This document shows, piece after piece, positions 26,793-35,121 of a stretch of DNA of 64,000 bases. This DNA is from Paeniglutamicibacter antarcticus_C. Lineage in GTDB: Bacteria; Actinomycetota; Actinomycetes; Actinomycetales; Micrococcaceae. Each line of letters begins with the position of its first letter. Positions within the stretch are counted from its first letter, which is position 1. The notes below the pieces were generated by a model. The model had not been told where the DNA came from, searched no databases, and saw nothing but the letters and a program-made list of their open reading frames with translations. The position numbers were made by a program, and so were the translations under genes. Location of the stretch: contig NZ_BAABLK010000092.1 of assembly GCF_039544305.1 (NCBI RefSeq), positions 1 to 64,000 on the forward strand, given 5' to 3'.

Positions 26793-28092
26793 AACCAGAG
26801 CTTCCATGGTGCTAGCCGGGCATCAACGTCATCGAAAGTAGCGCTGCGTTGCTCTCACTCTAGGGTGTTGCCGTCGCGAAGTCCTCGCTTGGATCGTGAT
26901 AACCGAAAGGACTTTTCGGACGAGGGCCAAATGTTTGATCGAATTTTTTCTGGTTGCAGGTACCCGTTGTGCTCATCAATGCGCCGCCACTGACAGCAGA
27001 GGTGGGAAAGCGTTCTCGGCTGCCGATCAGCAGGTCTTCCCAGTACTCGATCTCCCCCGAGAACGTGCGGTTTTGGCGCTCATTGTGCTTCGTAGTCGCT
27101 CGACTTTCCCAAGCGAGGAAGACTATTTCGATTTACCTGTCACCAGGGTGGTTGCTGGAAAATTCCAGTCTTCGCCGTGGCACGCAGGGTCGATATGCGG
27201 GCCCCGGTGTTTGGCACCGTCCGTCTGTCGGTACTCCGAAGACACGCTGCTTGATTGCGCATGTGTGCCAAACGTGAATATACGCGTATTTCGAACGGGT
27301 TGGATTGCCCGCTAGGTTGCCGCAGGGATCAATCGAAATCTAGCGTGCGGTTGGCGAAACGGCATCGTACCGAGGTGTTTTCAGAGCTCGAACGCCCGAT
27401 GCAAAGTTCCGCGGTAACTTGGTGATTCTGGTTTTGGCTCCCTGTGCACTTTCCTGCTGATCGTCGCCAAGTCTTCTCCGCTCTTCGAATGAGAGCTACC
27501 GGAATTCAACCCTCGGGGTTTTACAGTCCACCAATTCACAATGTTCCACGGATTCTTCGGCGTGATATTTCCAGGGGACCCCGAACAACAAACACACAGT
27601 GATCGGTCGCGTCACCACTTTGTGATCTCTGCCTGCGAGCCCTTTGCCCGCGCAGTCTTTCCCTGATCGGAGGTCCGGTCGTCAACACCAAGCACTGTCG
27701 GGAAACGCGTCGGAGTGCTGTTCGGGAACCGAATGATTGTACCTATGTTTTGACTCTAAAATAGCGACGGCCCGGGCCTTCCGCTGAGGGCTTCTGAGCC
27801 GCGCAAAGCGCGCCAATCTGTACCTGGAAACAAATCATCAATCCATTTAGTCGTATTAATTGGTAATTTATGAATAATAGATATCCGATCGATGCAAGTG
27901 TGCGAATTATATTCGAATTTTCGAGTTTTATTGAATACATTTACATATATATAACACTATTGTTTTTCCTGTAATAATCGATATTTTTTATCGCAAATAA
28001 ACACTTTTTCTTGCGTTTTTCGGTCGTGCCGACATTGGTGGAATGTCCGCACGTGCACCCCTCTCGCATATGGGAAGAGATAAAACAAGATC
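26793..28092. other. 1.3-kb gene-free tract with a strongly AT-rich segment
   Basis: From 26793 to about 27750 the sequence is of mixed composition with no supported gene. From about 27760 to 28060 it becomes very AT-rich, with runs such as TTTTTTATCG and TACATATATATAAC and short inverted repeats (TATTCGAA / TTCGAG; TATTC / GAATA around 27905-27940). It is out of character with the rest of the window. It could be a nucleoid-protein (Lsr2-type) binding zone, a long upstream promoter region, or the scar of lost DNA. Confidence 0.45.
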
Positions 28093-28121
28093 TTGCTTAC
28101 CTGCCGGCCGGCAAGTAATCT
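28093..28121 (+). promoter_or_regulatory. Promoter with embedded 22-bp palindromic operator for the beta-oxidation operon
   Basis: TTGCTT (28093-28098), a 17-base spacer and TAATCT (28116-28121) form a promoter 59 bases before the first start codon. The palindrome at 28097-28118 has arms TTACCTGCCGG and CCGGCAAGTAA that match except for one base pair. It fills the spacer and reaches into both hexamers, so a bound dimeric repressor would block RNA polymerase. Confidence 0.72.
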
Positions 28122-28179
28122 GAATCACACATTGCCGTCGCCGACGGTTAGCGCCTAGTCAACGACGAAAGGCAAATCA

Positions 28180-29361
28180 ATGCATCTACGTTCTTCATCG
28201 GAGATCGAGAATCTCCGCCAGGAGATCCGCTCCTACTTTGCGAATATCCTCACTGACGACGTGCGGGCAGGGCTTCGCGAAGAGGGCGAAGCGGGTGGAC
28301 CGGTCCTTGCCGCAACCCAGGCCCAGATGGGTCGAGACGGTTGGCTCGGTATCGGGTGGCCCACCGAATACGGCGGCCAGGGCCTCGGTCCGGACGCCCA
28401 GTTCGTGTTCTATGACGAGGCCTACCGCGCCGACGCCCCAATTCCCATGATCACCATGACCACCGTCGGACCAACAATCATGAGCCATGGGACCCAAGAA
28501 CAGAAAGACTATTTTCTCCCAAAGATCCTTGCCGGCGAATGCATCTTCTCGATCGGCTATACCGAGGCGGAAGCCGGCACCGACCTTGCTTCCCTCGCTA
28601 CCCGTGCCGTGCGTGATGGCGATGAATACGTCATCAACGGCAGCAAGGTCTTCACCTCCGGCGCGGACGGCGCCGACTGGATCTGGCTGGCTGCCCGCAC
28701 TGACCCGGATGCTCCGAAGCACAAGGGCATCTCACTGATCTTGGTCCCGACCTCGGCCCCAGGCTTCTCCTCCACCCCGATACACACCGTCGGCGGGTTC
28801 AGCACGACGGCCACCTACTACGACGATGTTCGCGTCCCAGTCACCAACGTGGTTGGAAATGAGAACGAAGGCTGGCGCTTGATCACCACCCAGCTAAACC
28901 ACGAACGAGTCGGTTTGGCCGCATTCAGCGGCATCTGCGAGGGATTGCTCGATGATGTTCGCCAGTGGGTCGGCGAACAGGAAACCGCCGCCGGCAAACC
29001 ATTGGCAGCCGAACCTTGGGTACGCCACCTGATGGCAACATCCACCGCCCGGTTGCGTGCCATGCGCTTGATGAACTGGAAACTCGTGGAAACCACCACC
29101 CTGGGTGACCTGGATCCGGGATCCGCCTCCGCGGCAAAGATCTTCGCCACAGAGACGGTCGTCGATGTCTATCGGTCCCTGCTGGAAGTAGTGGGCTCCG
29201 GTGCCTCGCGCATCACGAACGCTCCCTGGCGCTTTGACACCGGGCGCCTGGCCCTGATGAACCTTGGCGCACAGATCAACACCTTCGGCGGCGGCGTCGC
29301 CGAAGTCCAGCGCGAAATTGTCGCCTGGACCACCCTCGGCATGGCAAGGAAGGCACGATGA
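28180..29361 (+). CDS. Acyl-CoA dehydrogenase, subunit 1 (FadE28/29-like pair)
   Basis: A 393-residue flavoprotein that introduces a 2,3-double bond into an acyl-CoA and passes electrons to ETF. It shows the FAD/substrate signature IGYTEAEAGTDLASLATRA (about 125-143), the middle beta-domain, and a C-terminal TFGGGVAEVQREI segment in place of the EGTSEIQR of common enzymes. Its stop overlaps the next start (ATGA), and the next gene is a second, complementary acyl-CoA dehydrogenase. Such adjacent pairs in actinobacteria form alpha2-beta2 heterotetramers acting on steroid or other branched side-chain CoA esters (ChsE1-ChsE2 type). Confidence 0.9.
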   Translation: MHLRSSSEIENLRQEIRSYFANILTDDVRAGLREEGEAGGPVLAATQAQMGRDGWLGIGWPTEYGGQGLGPDAQFVFYDEAYRADAPIPMITMTTVGPTIMSHGTQEQKDYFLPKILAGECIFSIGYTEAEAGTDLASLATRAVRDGDEYVINGSKVFTSGADGADWIWLAARTDPDAPKHKGISLILVPTSAPGFSSTPIHTVGGFSTTATYYDDVRVPVTNVVGNENEGWRLITTQLNHERVGLAAFSGICEGLLDDVRQWVGEQETAAGKPLAAEPWVRHLMATSTARLRAMRLMNWKLVETTTLGDLDPGSASAAKIFATETVVDVYRSLLEVVGSGASRITNAPWRFDTGRLALMNLGAQINTFGGGVAEVQREIVAWTTLGMARKAR

Positions 29362-30500
29362 GCACCGCAACCAGTCAACGCACGATGCAGGCCCCCAACA
29401 TGGAATTCACCTTGGGTGAAGACGAACAGGCGGTCGCCGACCTCGCCGCCCAGATCTTCTCGCACTTGAGCGGCGACGAACAGCACGTAGCTTCGGAGAA
29501 GGCCGATGAAGCCTTCGACACCGTCCTCTGGGAGCAGATCGCCGAGTCCGGTCTGCTCGAAGCCCTGCTGCCCGTCGATGAGAACGAGCCGGGACTGGGC
29601 ATAGTGGGTCTGGCACTGATTGCGCGTGAACAGGGACGCTTTCTGGGCCGCATTCCGTTCATCACCACCGCAGTCGCAGCACTGGCACTGGCGGAATTCG
29701 GCGGGGGACGCGATGTTCTTGAAAACATCAACGAAGGAACCGCCCGCGTGGGCGTCCTGCTGCCCGAGGTACGCCACCGCATCAATGCACAACAAGCAGC
29801 CGAAGGTTGGGTGCTGAACGGAGCCGTTGAGTTCGGCTACATCGTGCCAAGCGCGACGCACCTGATGGTTCAGTTCCACACCCAAGACGGCGAGCGGGTG
29901 GCCATCATCGAGACAGACCGGGCAGGAATTGTCCTGGATCAATTCCGGGGACTATCCAAGCAACAGCATGCCGCGTTGCTCTTTGAAAATGTGCCGGTAT
30001 CCCTCGAGGACCTGGTCGGTGCAGAGAGCCCGGTCGGTGAAGTCGTCGATTGGATCCGTCCCCGCCTGCTCACCGCGGCAGCGGCCATCACGGCCGGCGC
30101 CTGCGAAGAAGCGGTACGCCGGACCGCGCTCTACACCTCCGAGCGCCAGCAATTCGGCCGGCCGATCTCAACCAACCAGGGTGTTGCATTGCGCGCTGCA
30201 GACGCGCACATCGATTCAATGGTCACGTGGCTGACCACCATCGACGCCGCTTGGCAACTGGATAACGACGGCGAAGGGGAACTGGCCGCGTTCACCGCCT
30301 CCTGGTGTGCACGAGAGGGCGGATTCCGGGCGGTCCATGCGACCCAGCATCTCCACGGCGGCATGGGGGCGGACCTGGACAACCACATCCACCGCTTCTT
30401 CGTCTGGGTGCGTGAACTCGACGTGCTCTGGGGCTCAGCCGGACAGGTCGCAGAGGACTTGGCCGACGTGATTCTTCCGCTGGAGGGGTCATGGGCATAA
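29358..30500 (+). CDS. Acyl-CoA dehydrogenase, subunit 2 (partner of preceding gene)
   Basis: A 380-residue acyl-CoA dehydrogenase fold, with the N-terminal helical domain (about 15-120), a shortened beta region, and the C-terminal domain including RQQFGRPISTNQGVALRAAD and QHLHGGMGADLDNHIHRFF. It lacks the C-terminal EIQR-type FAD loop and the full FAD signature that its partner has. That matches the split of functions in heterotetrameric ChsE-type enzymes. It is translationally coupled to both neighbours: ATGA overlap upstream and a 10-base overlap with the MFS gene downstream. Confidence 0.88.
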   Translation: MSTATSQRTMQAPNMEFTLGEDEQAVADLAAQIFSHLSGDEQHVASEKADEAFDTVLWEQIAESGLLEALLPVDENEPGLGIVGLALIAREQGRFLGRIPFITTAVAALALAEFGGGRDVLENINEGTARVGVLLPEVRHRINAQQAAEGWVLNGAVEFGYIVPSATHLMVQFHTQDGERVAIIETDRAGIVLDQFRGLSKQQHAALLFENVPVSLEDLVGAESPVGEVVDWIRPRLLTAAAAITAGACEEAVRRTALYTSERQQFGRPISTNQGVALRAADAHIDSMVTWLTTIDAAWQLDNDGEGELAAFTASWCAREGGFRAVHATQHLHGGMGADLDNHIHRFFVWVRELDVLWGSAGQVAEDLADVILPLEGSWA

Positions 30501-31996
30501 CCACGGCGGTTGGCTCAACGCAGACTGCCCGGCGCGGTATCGGCTCGGTCCTAGCCATTCTCGTGTTCGCAGAGGTCATTGCTGCATTTGAAACCTCGAT
30601 GGCGGTTCAGCTGCTCTATACGCCGGGGGATTTCTTCACCAGCGATTTGTCGCAGCTGGTATGGGTCATCACGTCGTACTCGCTGGTTGCCGCACTGGCC
30701 ACCGGATTCGTTGGCCGATTGGGCGACCAATTTGGTCGGCGCAAGATCTTGGTTGCCATTCTGTTGCTCTCGGCAGTCGGCTCGGTGATCAGCGCCCTGG
30801 CCCCGACCTTTGGTGTGCTTGTTGCGGGCCGGGCGTTGCAGGGTGTCTCCGGAGCTGTGCTGCCACTGGCCATCGGCATGGTTCGTTCCACGTTCCCGGC
30901 GGCGAAGATCAGCATGGGCATCGCCGTGGTCAGCACCTCGGCGCTCATCGCCGGCGCTGCCGGCATGCTCGCCGGAGGCTTGTTCCTGGACTACTCCACC
31001 TGGCACTCCATTTTTTGGACCGCAGCCATAGCGGCGACCATCGCCGCAATCATGGTGCACTTCGGCATTGCCCGGGAACCACGTGAGTCCTTGGCAACGG
31101 CCGGCAGGATCGACTACGCCGGGGGACTGCTCTTCGGGGCGGCCATCGCTTCCACCCTCTATGGCCTGACACTGAGCAAGTCCCATGGATGGACCGACAT
31201 CTTGGTGCTCACCTACGTGATCGGCGGCCTGGTCGTCTTGGCGCTGTGGATCAAGTGGGAGCTTCGCATTGAAGAGCCGATGATCAATGTCAGGATGTTC
31301 GGCGAGCGAAAGTTTGCCTTGGGCATGCTGGCCACCGCGCTGATCGCAATTGGCCCGATCGGCACCATGAATATCCTCAGCGTGACGATCTACCGTAATC
31401 CGAGCAGTGTCATGATGGCCGATGGCAGCGAGCTGGCCTTGCCGGTGGGCCTGGGACTGAGTGCCACGATGACCGGTGTGCTGGCATTTATCTCCGCCGC
31501 CGCGGCATTCGCCATTTCGCCGCTGATCGGAAAGATCTCCGCCCGCTACGGTGCCCGCATGGGGTTGATGATCGGTTCGTTATTGACCATTCTCGGCCTG
31601 GTCATCATCTGCCTGGCTCCAGGCCAAATCGCGACGGTGGTCACCGGTCTGGTGGTCGTGATCTTCGGTACCGGGTTCCTGTACTCCGGCATGCCAACGA
31701 TCATCGTGGAATGCGTACTCCCGGAACAAACCAGCACCGCCACCGCAGTCAACGCAGTAACCCGTACTACCTTCCAAGCGGTCGCCGCCTCGGTCGTGGG
31801 CCTGATGCTCGCGTTCTCGCCTGTTGTCGCAGGCGAGAACACTTTCGTTTCGCTATCAGGGTTCTACCTAGTCGTAGGTGCGCTCATCGCCACATGCGTC
31901 TTGACCATTGTCATTGTGTTCTTCATTCCACGGACTAAGGCCCTGAACGCACAGGAATCCGAAACTCAGGTCACTAACCTCACCCTTAAGGACTGA
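30491..31996 (+). CDS. MFS transporter, DHA2-like (14-helix)
   Basis: A 501-residue major facilitator protein with about 14 predicted helices. The loop motif GRLGDQFGRRKILV lies between helices 2 and 3, and a motif-C-like segment (VSTSALIAGAAGMLAGGLFL) in helix 5. DHA2-type proteins usually export drugs or metabolites, yet here the gene overlaps the acyl-CoA dehydrogenase gene by 10 bases and lies 2 bases before the acyl-CoA synthetase. It may therefore import the operon's substrate, or export a toxic or dead-end intermediate. Direction cannot be told from sequence. Confidence 0.9.
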   Translation: MGITTAVGSTQTARRGIGSVLAILVFAEVIAAFETSMAVQLLYTPGDFFTSDLSQLVWVITSYSLVAALATGFVGRLGDQFGRRKILVAILLLSAVGSVISALAPTFGVLVAGRALQGVSGAVLPLAIGMVRSTFPAAKISMGIAVVSTSALIAGAAGMLAGGLFLDYSTWHSIFWTAAIAATIAAIMVHFGIAREPRESLATAGRIDYAGGLLFGAAIASTLYGLTLSKSHGWTDILVLTYVIGGLVVLALWIKWELRIEEPMINVRMFGERKFALGMLATALIAIGPIGTMNILSVTIYRNPSSVMMADGSELALPVGLGLSATMTGVLAFISAAAAFAISPLIGKISARYGARMGLMIGSLLTILGLVIICLAPGQIATVVTGLVVVIFGTGFLYSGMPTIIVECVLPEQTSTATAVNAVTRTTFQAVAASVVGLMLAFSPVVAGENTFVSLSGFYLVVGALIATCVLTIVIVFFIPRTKALNAQESETQVTNLTLKD

Positions 31997-31998
31997 AT

Positions 31999-33714
31999 AT
32001 GAACACCCATATTGAAACGACAAGAAACCAAACTACCAGAGATCTACTGGACCAGCGAGCCGACGACGACCGACCGGGGCTGCTCTTCGAGGGCCGCATC
32101 TGGACCTGGGCCGAAGTGGTTGCCGAATGCAAGGTCCGTGCGCACCTGATGCTCTCGATGCATGAGGAGGGACAGCTCTTCCACGTGGGGGTCATGCTGG
32201 AAAACGACCCCGAGTACATCTTCGCCATCGGTGGCGCCGCCTACGCCGGAGCCACCGTGGTGGGAATCAACCTGACGCGCCGAGGTGAGGAACTGGCCCG
32301 GGATATCGCCTACACCGATTGTGAAATCCTGATCACCAGCAGTGAACTGAAGTCCTATTTCAACGGTGTCGAACCTGGGGTGAAGCGAAGCAAGACCTTG
32401 CTCATCGAATCCCCGGAGTATGCCGCGGAACTGCAGAAATACCGCAATGCACCGCGCCCGGAGTCCGCGGCCGCCGGGGATCCCAACACGATCCTGCTGC
32501 TGCTGTTCACCTCCGGTTCCACCGGGGATCCCAAAGCGGTGATCTGCACCACCGGCCGGCTTTACCGCACCGCGGAATTCCGCCACATGGGTCTGGGCAG
32601 CAACGACGTCAGCTACAACTCGATGCCTTTGTTCCACGGCAACGGGATCTTCGCCTGCTGGGCCAACCCGCTGTACACCGGTGGCGCTTTCGCGTTGGCG
32701 CGCAAGTTCTCGGCCTCGCGCTTCGTCCCGGACTTGATGCGCTACAAGGTCACCTACTTCAACTACGTGGGTCGCTCACTGTCCTACATCTTGGCCCAGC
32801 CCGAGAAGGCCGGGGAAACCCAAACCAACCTGGAGGCTTGCTTCGGCACCGAGGCCTCTGACTTCGACATCAGTGAGTTCCACCGTCGCTTTGGTGTCTG
32901 GCCCACCGAAAACTATGGAGCCAGCGAGGGTGGGCTGAACCTACGGCGGACGCCGGAGACACCCAAGGGCTCCATGGGCCTGCCGCCGGAAGGCATGGAC
33001 GCGGCCGTGGTCAACCCGGAAACGATGGTGCAATGCCCACCGGCGATCCTGAGCGATTCCGGACGCATCCTCAATGCCGAGGAAGCAATAGGTGAACTGG
33101 TGAACCTCACCGGTGCCTCACTGTTCGAGGGCTACTACAAGAACCCCGAGGCAGTCGCAGAGCGCATCCGTGGCACCGCCTTCCTGACCGGTGACCTTGG
33201 CTACCGCGACGAAGAAGGGTTCTTTTACTTCGCCGGCCGCACCTCGGATAAGTTGCGGGTCGATAGCGAGAACTTCTCCGCGGCCCCGGTCGAACGCGTA
33301 CTCTCGCGCTACCCGGGGGTGACCTTGGCTGCGGTCTACCCGGTTCCCGATGCCCGCACCGGCGACCAAGTCATGGCCACCCTCCAAGTCCAGGACCCCG
33401 ACGATTTCGATCCGGCGGCGTTCGCGGCCTTCCTCGAGACGCAGCCGGACCTGGGAACCAAGTGGGCACCTCGGTTCCTGAGCATCGTCACCGATGTCCC
33501 GGTGACCGCCACGCAAAAGATCAACAAGCCAAGCCTGCGCAAGGAAGCGTGGCTGGTCAACGAGACCGTTTACCACCGGCCCGGACGCGAAATCGTCTTC
33601 GAGCGGCTGGATGTACGCGCCATGGAGAACTTGGAGGAGCTGTTCGAAGAGAACGGCCGCTCCCATCTCCTGCCCCTGCAACCAGCCGGTACCACCGTCA
33701 AGGAGACAGTATGA
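31999..33714 (+). CDS. Acyl-CoA synthetase (FadD17-like, ANL superfamily)
   Basis: A 571-residue AMP-forming ligase. The P-loop-like motif is LLFTSGSTGDPKAV (about residue 170). The A5-type region is NYGASEGGLNL, the hinge region is TGDLGYRDEEGFFYFAGRTS, and the C-terminal catalytic Lys lies in TQKINKPSLRK (about residue 515). It activates a carboxylic acid to its CoA thioester, the entry step of the operon. Sequence features suggest the FadD17/FATP branch that handles bulky substrates such as steroid side chains; this is a judgement without a search. Its stop overlaps the next ATG (ATGA). Confidence 0.9.
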   Translation: MNTHIETTRNQTTRDLLDQRADDDRPGLLFEGRIWTWAEVVAECKVRAHLMLSMHEEGQLFHVGVMLENDPEYIFAIGGAAYAGATVVGINLTRRGEELARDIAYTDCEILITSSELKSYFNGVEPGVKRSKTLLIESPEYAAELQKYRNAPRPESAAAGDPNTILLLLFTSGSTGDPKAVICTTGRLYRTAEFRHMGLGSNDVSYNSMPLFHGNGIFACWANPLYTGGAFALARKFSASRFVPDLMRYKVTYFNYVGRSLSYILAQPEKAGETQTNLEACFGTEASDFDISEFHRRFGVWPTENYGASEGGLNLRRTPETPKGSMGLPPEGMDAAVVNPETMVQCPPAILSDSGRILNAEEAIGELVNLTGASLFEGYYKNPEAVAERIRGTAFLTGDLGYRDEEGFFYFAGRTSDKLRVDSENFSAAPVERVLSRYPGVTLAAVYPVPDARTGDQVMATLQVQDPDDFDPAAFAAFLETQPDLGTKWAPRFLSIVTDVPVTATQKINKPSLRKEAWLVNETVYHRPGREIVFERLDVRAMENLEELFEENGRSHLLPLQPAGTTVKETV

Positions 33715-34226
33715 GCAAGGATCCCACCACTAGGATCGGCGAGATCATCGCCGCCGGGCACGAGAGGGTGTCCGTGGCCCGCGACGAAGTCAACCGGCCG
33801 ATGATCAACCACCTGTGCGATGCCATGGGGGAGAGAAACCCGATCTACCTTGATCCCGAGGCCGCTCGCGCGGCCGGCCACACCGATGTGGTGTCCCCGC
33901 CGTCGGCGCTGCAGGTCTGGAACATGATCAACCCCTCGGACCCGGAGATCGAAAGCGATGTGGATCATGCCTACGCGATCCTCGCCGAATGCGGATACCC
34001 GAGCGTTGTCGCGGTGAACTGCGACCAGGAGTACGACCGCTACCTTCTCCCGGGTGATGTTCTCACTGCCACCGAAAAGGTGGAGACCTTCGTGGGGCCC
34101 AAGCAGACGGGTCTGGGTGAGGGCTATTTCATCACCACATTGACCACCTACACGGACCAGGAGAGCAAACGCGTGGGCACCATGCGCTTCCGCACCCTCT
34201 GGTACAACCCAGCAAAGGGGAACTGA
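33711..34226 (+). CDS. MaoC-like dehydratase, N-terminal ChsH2-type hot-dog protein
   Basis: A 171-residue hot-dog fold of the MaoC_dehydrat_N/FAS1 type (VNRPMINHLCDAMGERNPIY, HTDVVSPPSALQVW). In mycobacterial steroid side-chain degradation the enoyl-CoA hydratase is ChsH1-ChsH2, where ChsH2 is a fusion of such a domain with a DUF35 domain. Here the DUF35 half is a separate gene starting 2 bases downstream, and a ChsH1-like protein follows. It would hydrate the enoyl-CoA made by the dehydrogenase pair. Start ATG 33711 overlaps the fadD stop; an in-frame longer reading exists but lies inside fadD. Confidence 0.85.
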   Translation: MSKDPTTRIGEIIAAGHERVSVARDEVNRPMINHLCDAMGERNPIYLDPEAARAAGHTDVVSPPSALQVWNMINPSDPEIESDVDHAYAILAECGYPSVVAVNCDQEYDRYLLPGDVLTATEKVETFVGPKQTGLGEGYFITTLTTYTDQESKRVGTMRFRTLWYNPAKGN

Positions 34227-34228
34227 AA

Positions 34229-34681
34229 ATGACTGAGACCATGACAGAGAACCAGGTGGAAACCCGGGATCAGGTCCTGCGCCCACGTCCGGCGATAAAC
34301 CTTGATAATGCCTTCTTCTTCGAATCCCTCAACGAGCGCGGCGAATTGAGCATCCAGGCGTGCGACGGATGCGATCAGCTGCGCCACCCGCCGGTGCCGA
34401 TGTGCCCCGAGTGCAACTCCGTGCACTGGTCACCCAGGGTCATGGGCGGAAAAGGAATTGTACACAGCTACGTGGTGCTATACCACCCCATCGTCCCGCC
34501 CTTCGAGCCCGGTTACATGGTCGCGGTCATTGAACTGGACGAAGGCCCGCGCGTTGTCATGAACCTGGAAGGCATCGCCCGCGAAGAGGTGCATATCGAC
34601 ATGCCGGTGGCCATCACCGCACAGCGCATGGATGCGGACCTGGTGCTGCCGGTGGCACGCCCGGCAGGAGGGAAGGCATGA
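34229..34681 (+). CDS. Zn-ribbon/OB-fold protein (DUF35), ChsH2 C-terminal or Ltp partner type
   Basis: A 150-residue protein with a rubredoxin-like zinc site, Cys45-x2-Cys48 and Cys59-x2-Cys62 (CDGCDQL, CPEC). An OB-fold follows (GKGIVHSYVVLYHPIVPPF). DUF35 proteins act as obligate partners of thiolase-fold enzymes: in the steroid pathway the DUF35 domain of ChsH2 binds the aldolase Ltp2 and channels substrate. Being between the two MaoC genes and before the Ltp2-like gene fits that role. It overlaps the next gene by ATGA. Confidence 0.88.
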   Translation: MTETMTENQVETRDQVLRPRPAINLDNAFFFESLNERGELSIQACDGCDQLRHPPVPMCPECNSVHWSPRVMGGKGIVHSYVVLYHPIVPPFEPGYMVAVIELDEGPRVVMNLEGIAREEVHIDMPVAITAQRMDADLVLPVARPAGGKA

Positions 34682-35121
34682 GCCTGCAAGAGGGAACCCA
34701 GACGCTGGCTCGCCCAACGGAAATATCCGTGGGGCAGAGGCTTCCGGAACTGAAGATTCCGATCACAACCAGCCTCATCGTCACCGGGGCGATTGCCACA
34801 CGGGACTTCCAGAAGGTGCACCACGACAAGGACGTGGCAGTTGCCGCCGGTACCAAGGACGTCTTCATGAACATCCTGACCACCAACGCACTGGTCAACC
34901 GCTATGTGGGGCAGTGGGCCGGACCCACTGCCCGCGTGGGCCGCATCAACATCCGCCTGGGCGCCACCAACTTCCCGGGCGACGAGATGCTCTTCACCGG
35001 GTCCGTGGAATCGGTCGAAGGCGACAACGTCACCGTCAAGGTGATCGGCACCAACTCATTGGGCCCGCACGTCACGGGCACCGTAGATCTTTGCATCCCT
35101 TCCCGAGAGGAAACTCCATGA
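34678..35121 (+). CDS. MaoC-like enoyl-CoA hydratase (ChsH1-like)
   Basis: A 147-residue single hot-dog hydratase. The segment RDFQKVHHDKDVAVAAG corresponds to the catalytic Asp/His hydratase-2 region of the family. It forms the catalytic half of a ChsH1-ChsH2-like hydratase with the protein encoded at 33711. It is coupled by ATGA overlaps on both sides. The cytoplasmic product would add water across the 2,3-double bond so that the Ltp2-like protein can cleave the resulting beta-hydroxyacyl-CoA. Confidence 0.87.
   Translation: MSLQEGTQTLARPTEISVGQRLPELKIPITTSLIVTGAIATRDFQKVHHDKDVAVAAGTKDVFMNILTTNALVNRYVGQWAGPTARVGRINIRLGATNFPGDEMLFTGSVESVEGDNVTVKVIGTNSLGPHVTGTVDLCIPSREETP

Noticed and set aside
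26896..27315. 139-codon open frame on the plus strand
   Set aside because: Cys/Arg-rich translation without a domain or ribosome site; probably non-coding.
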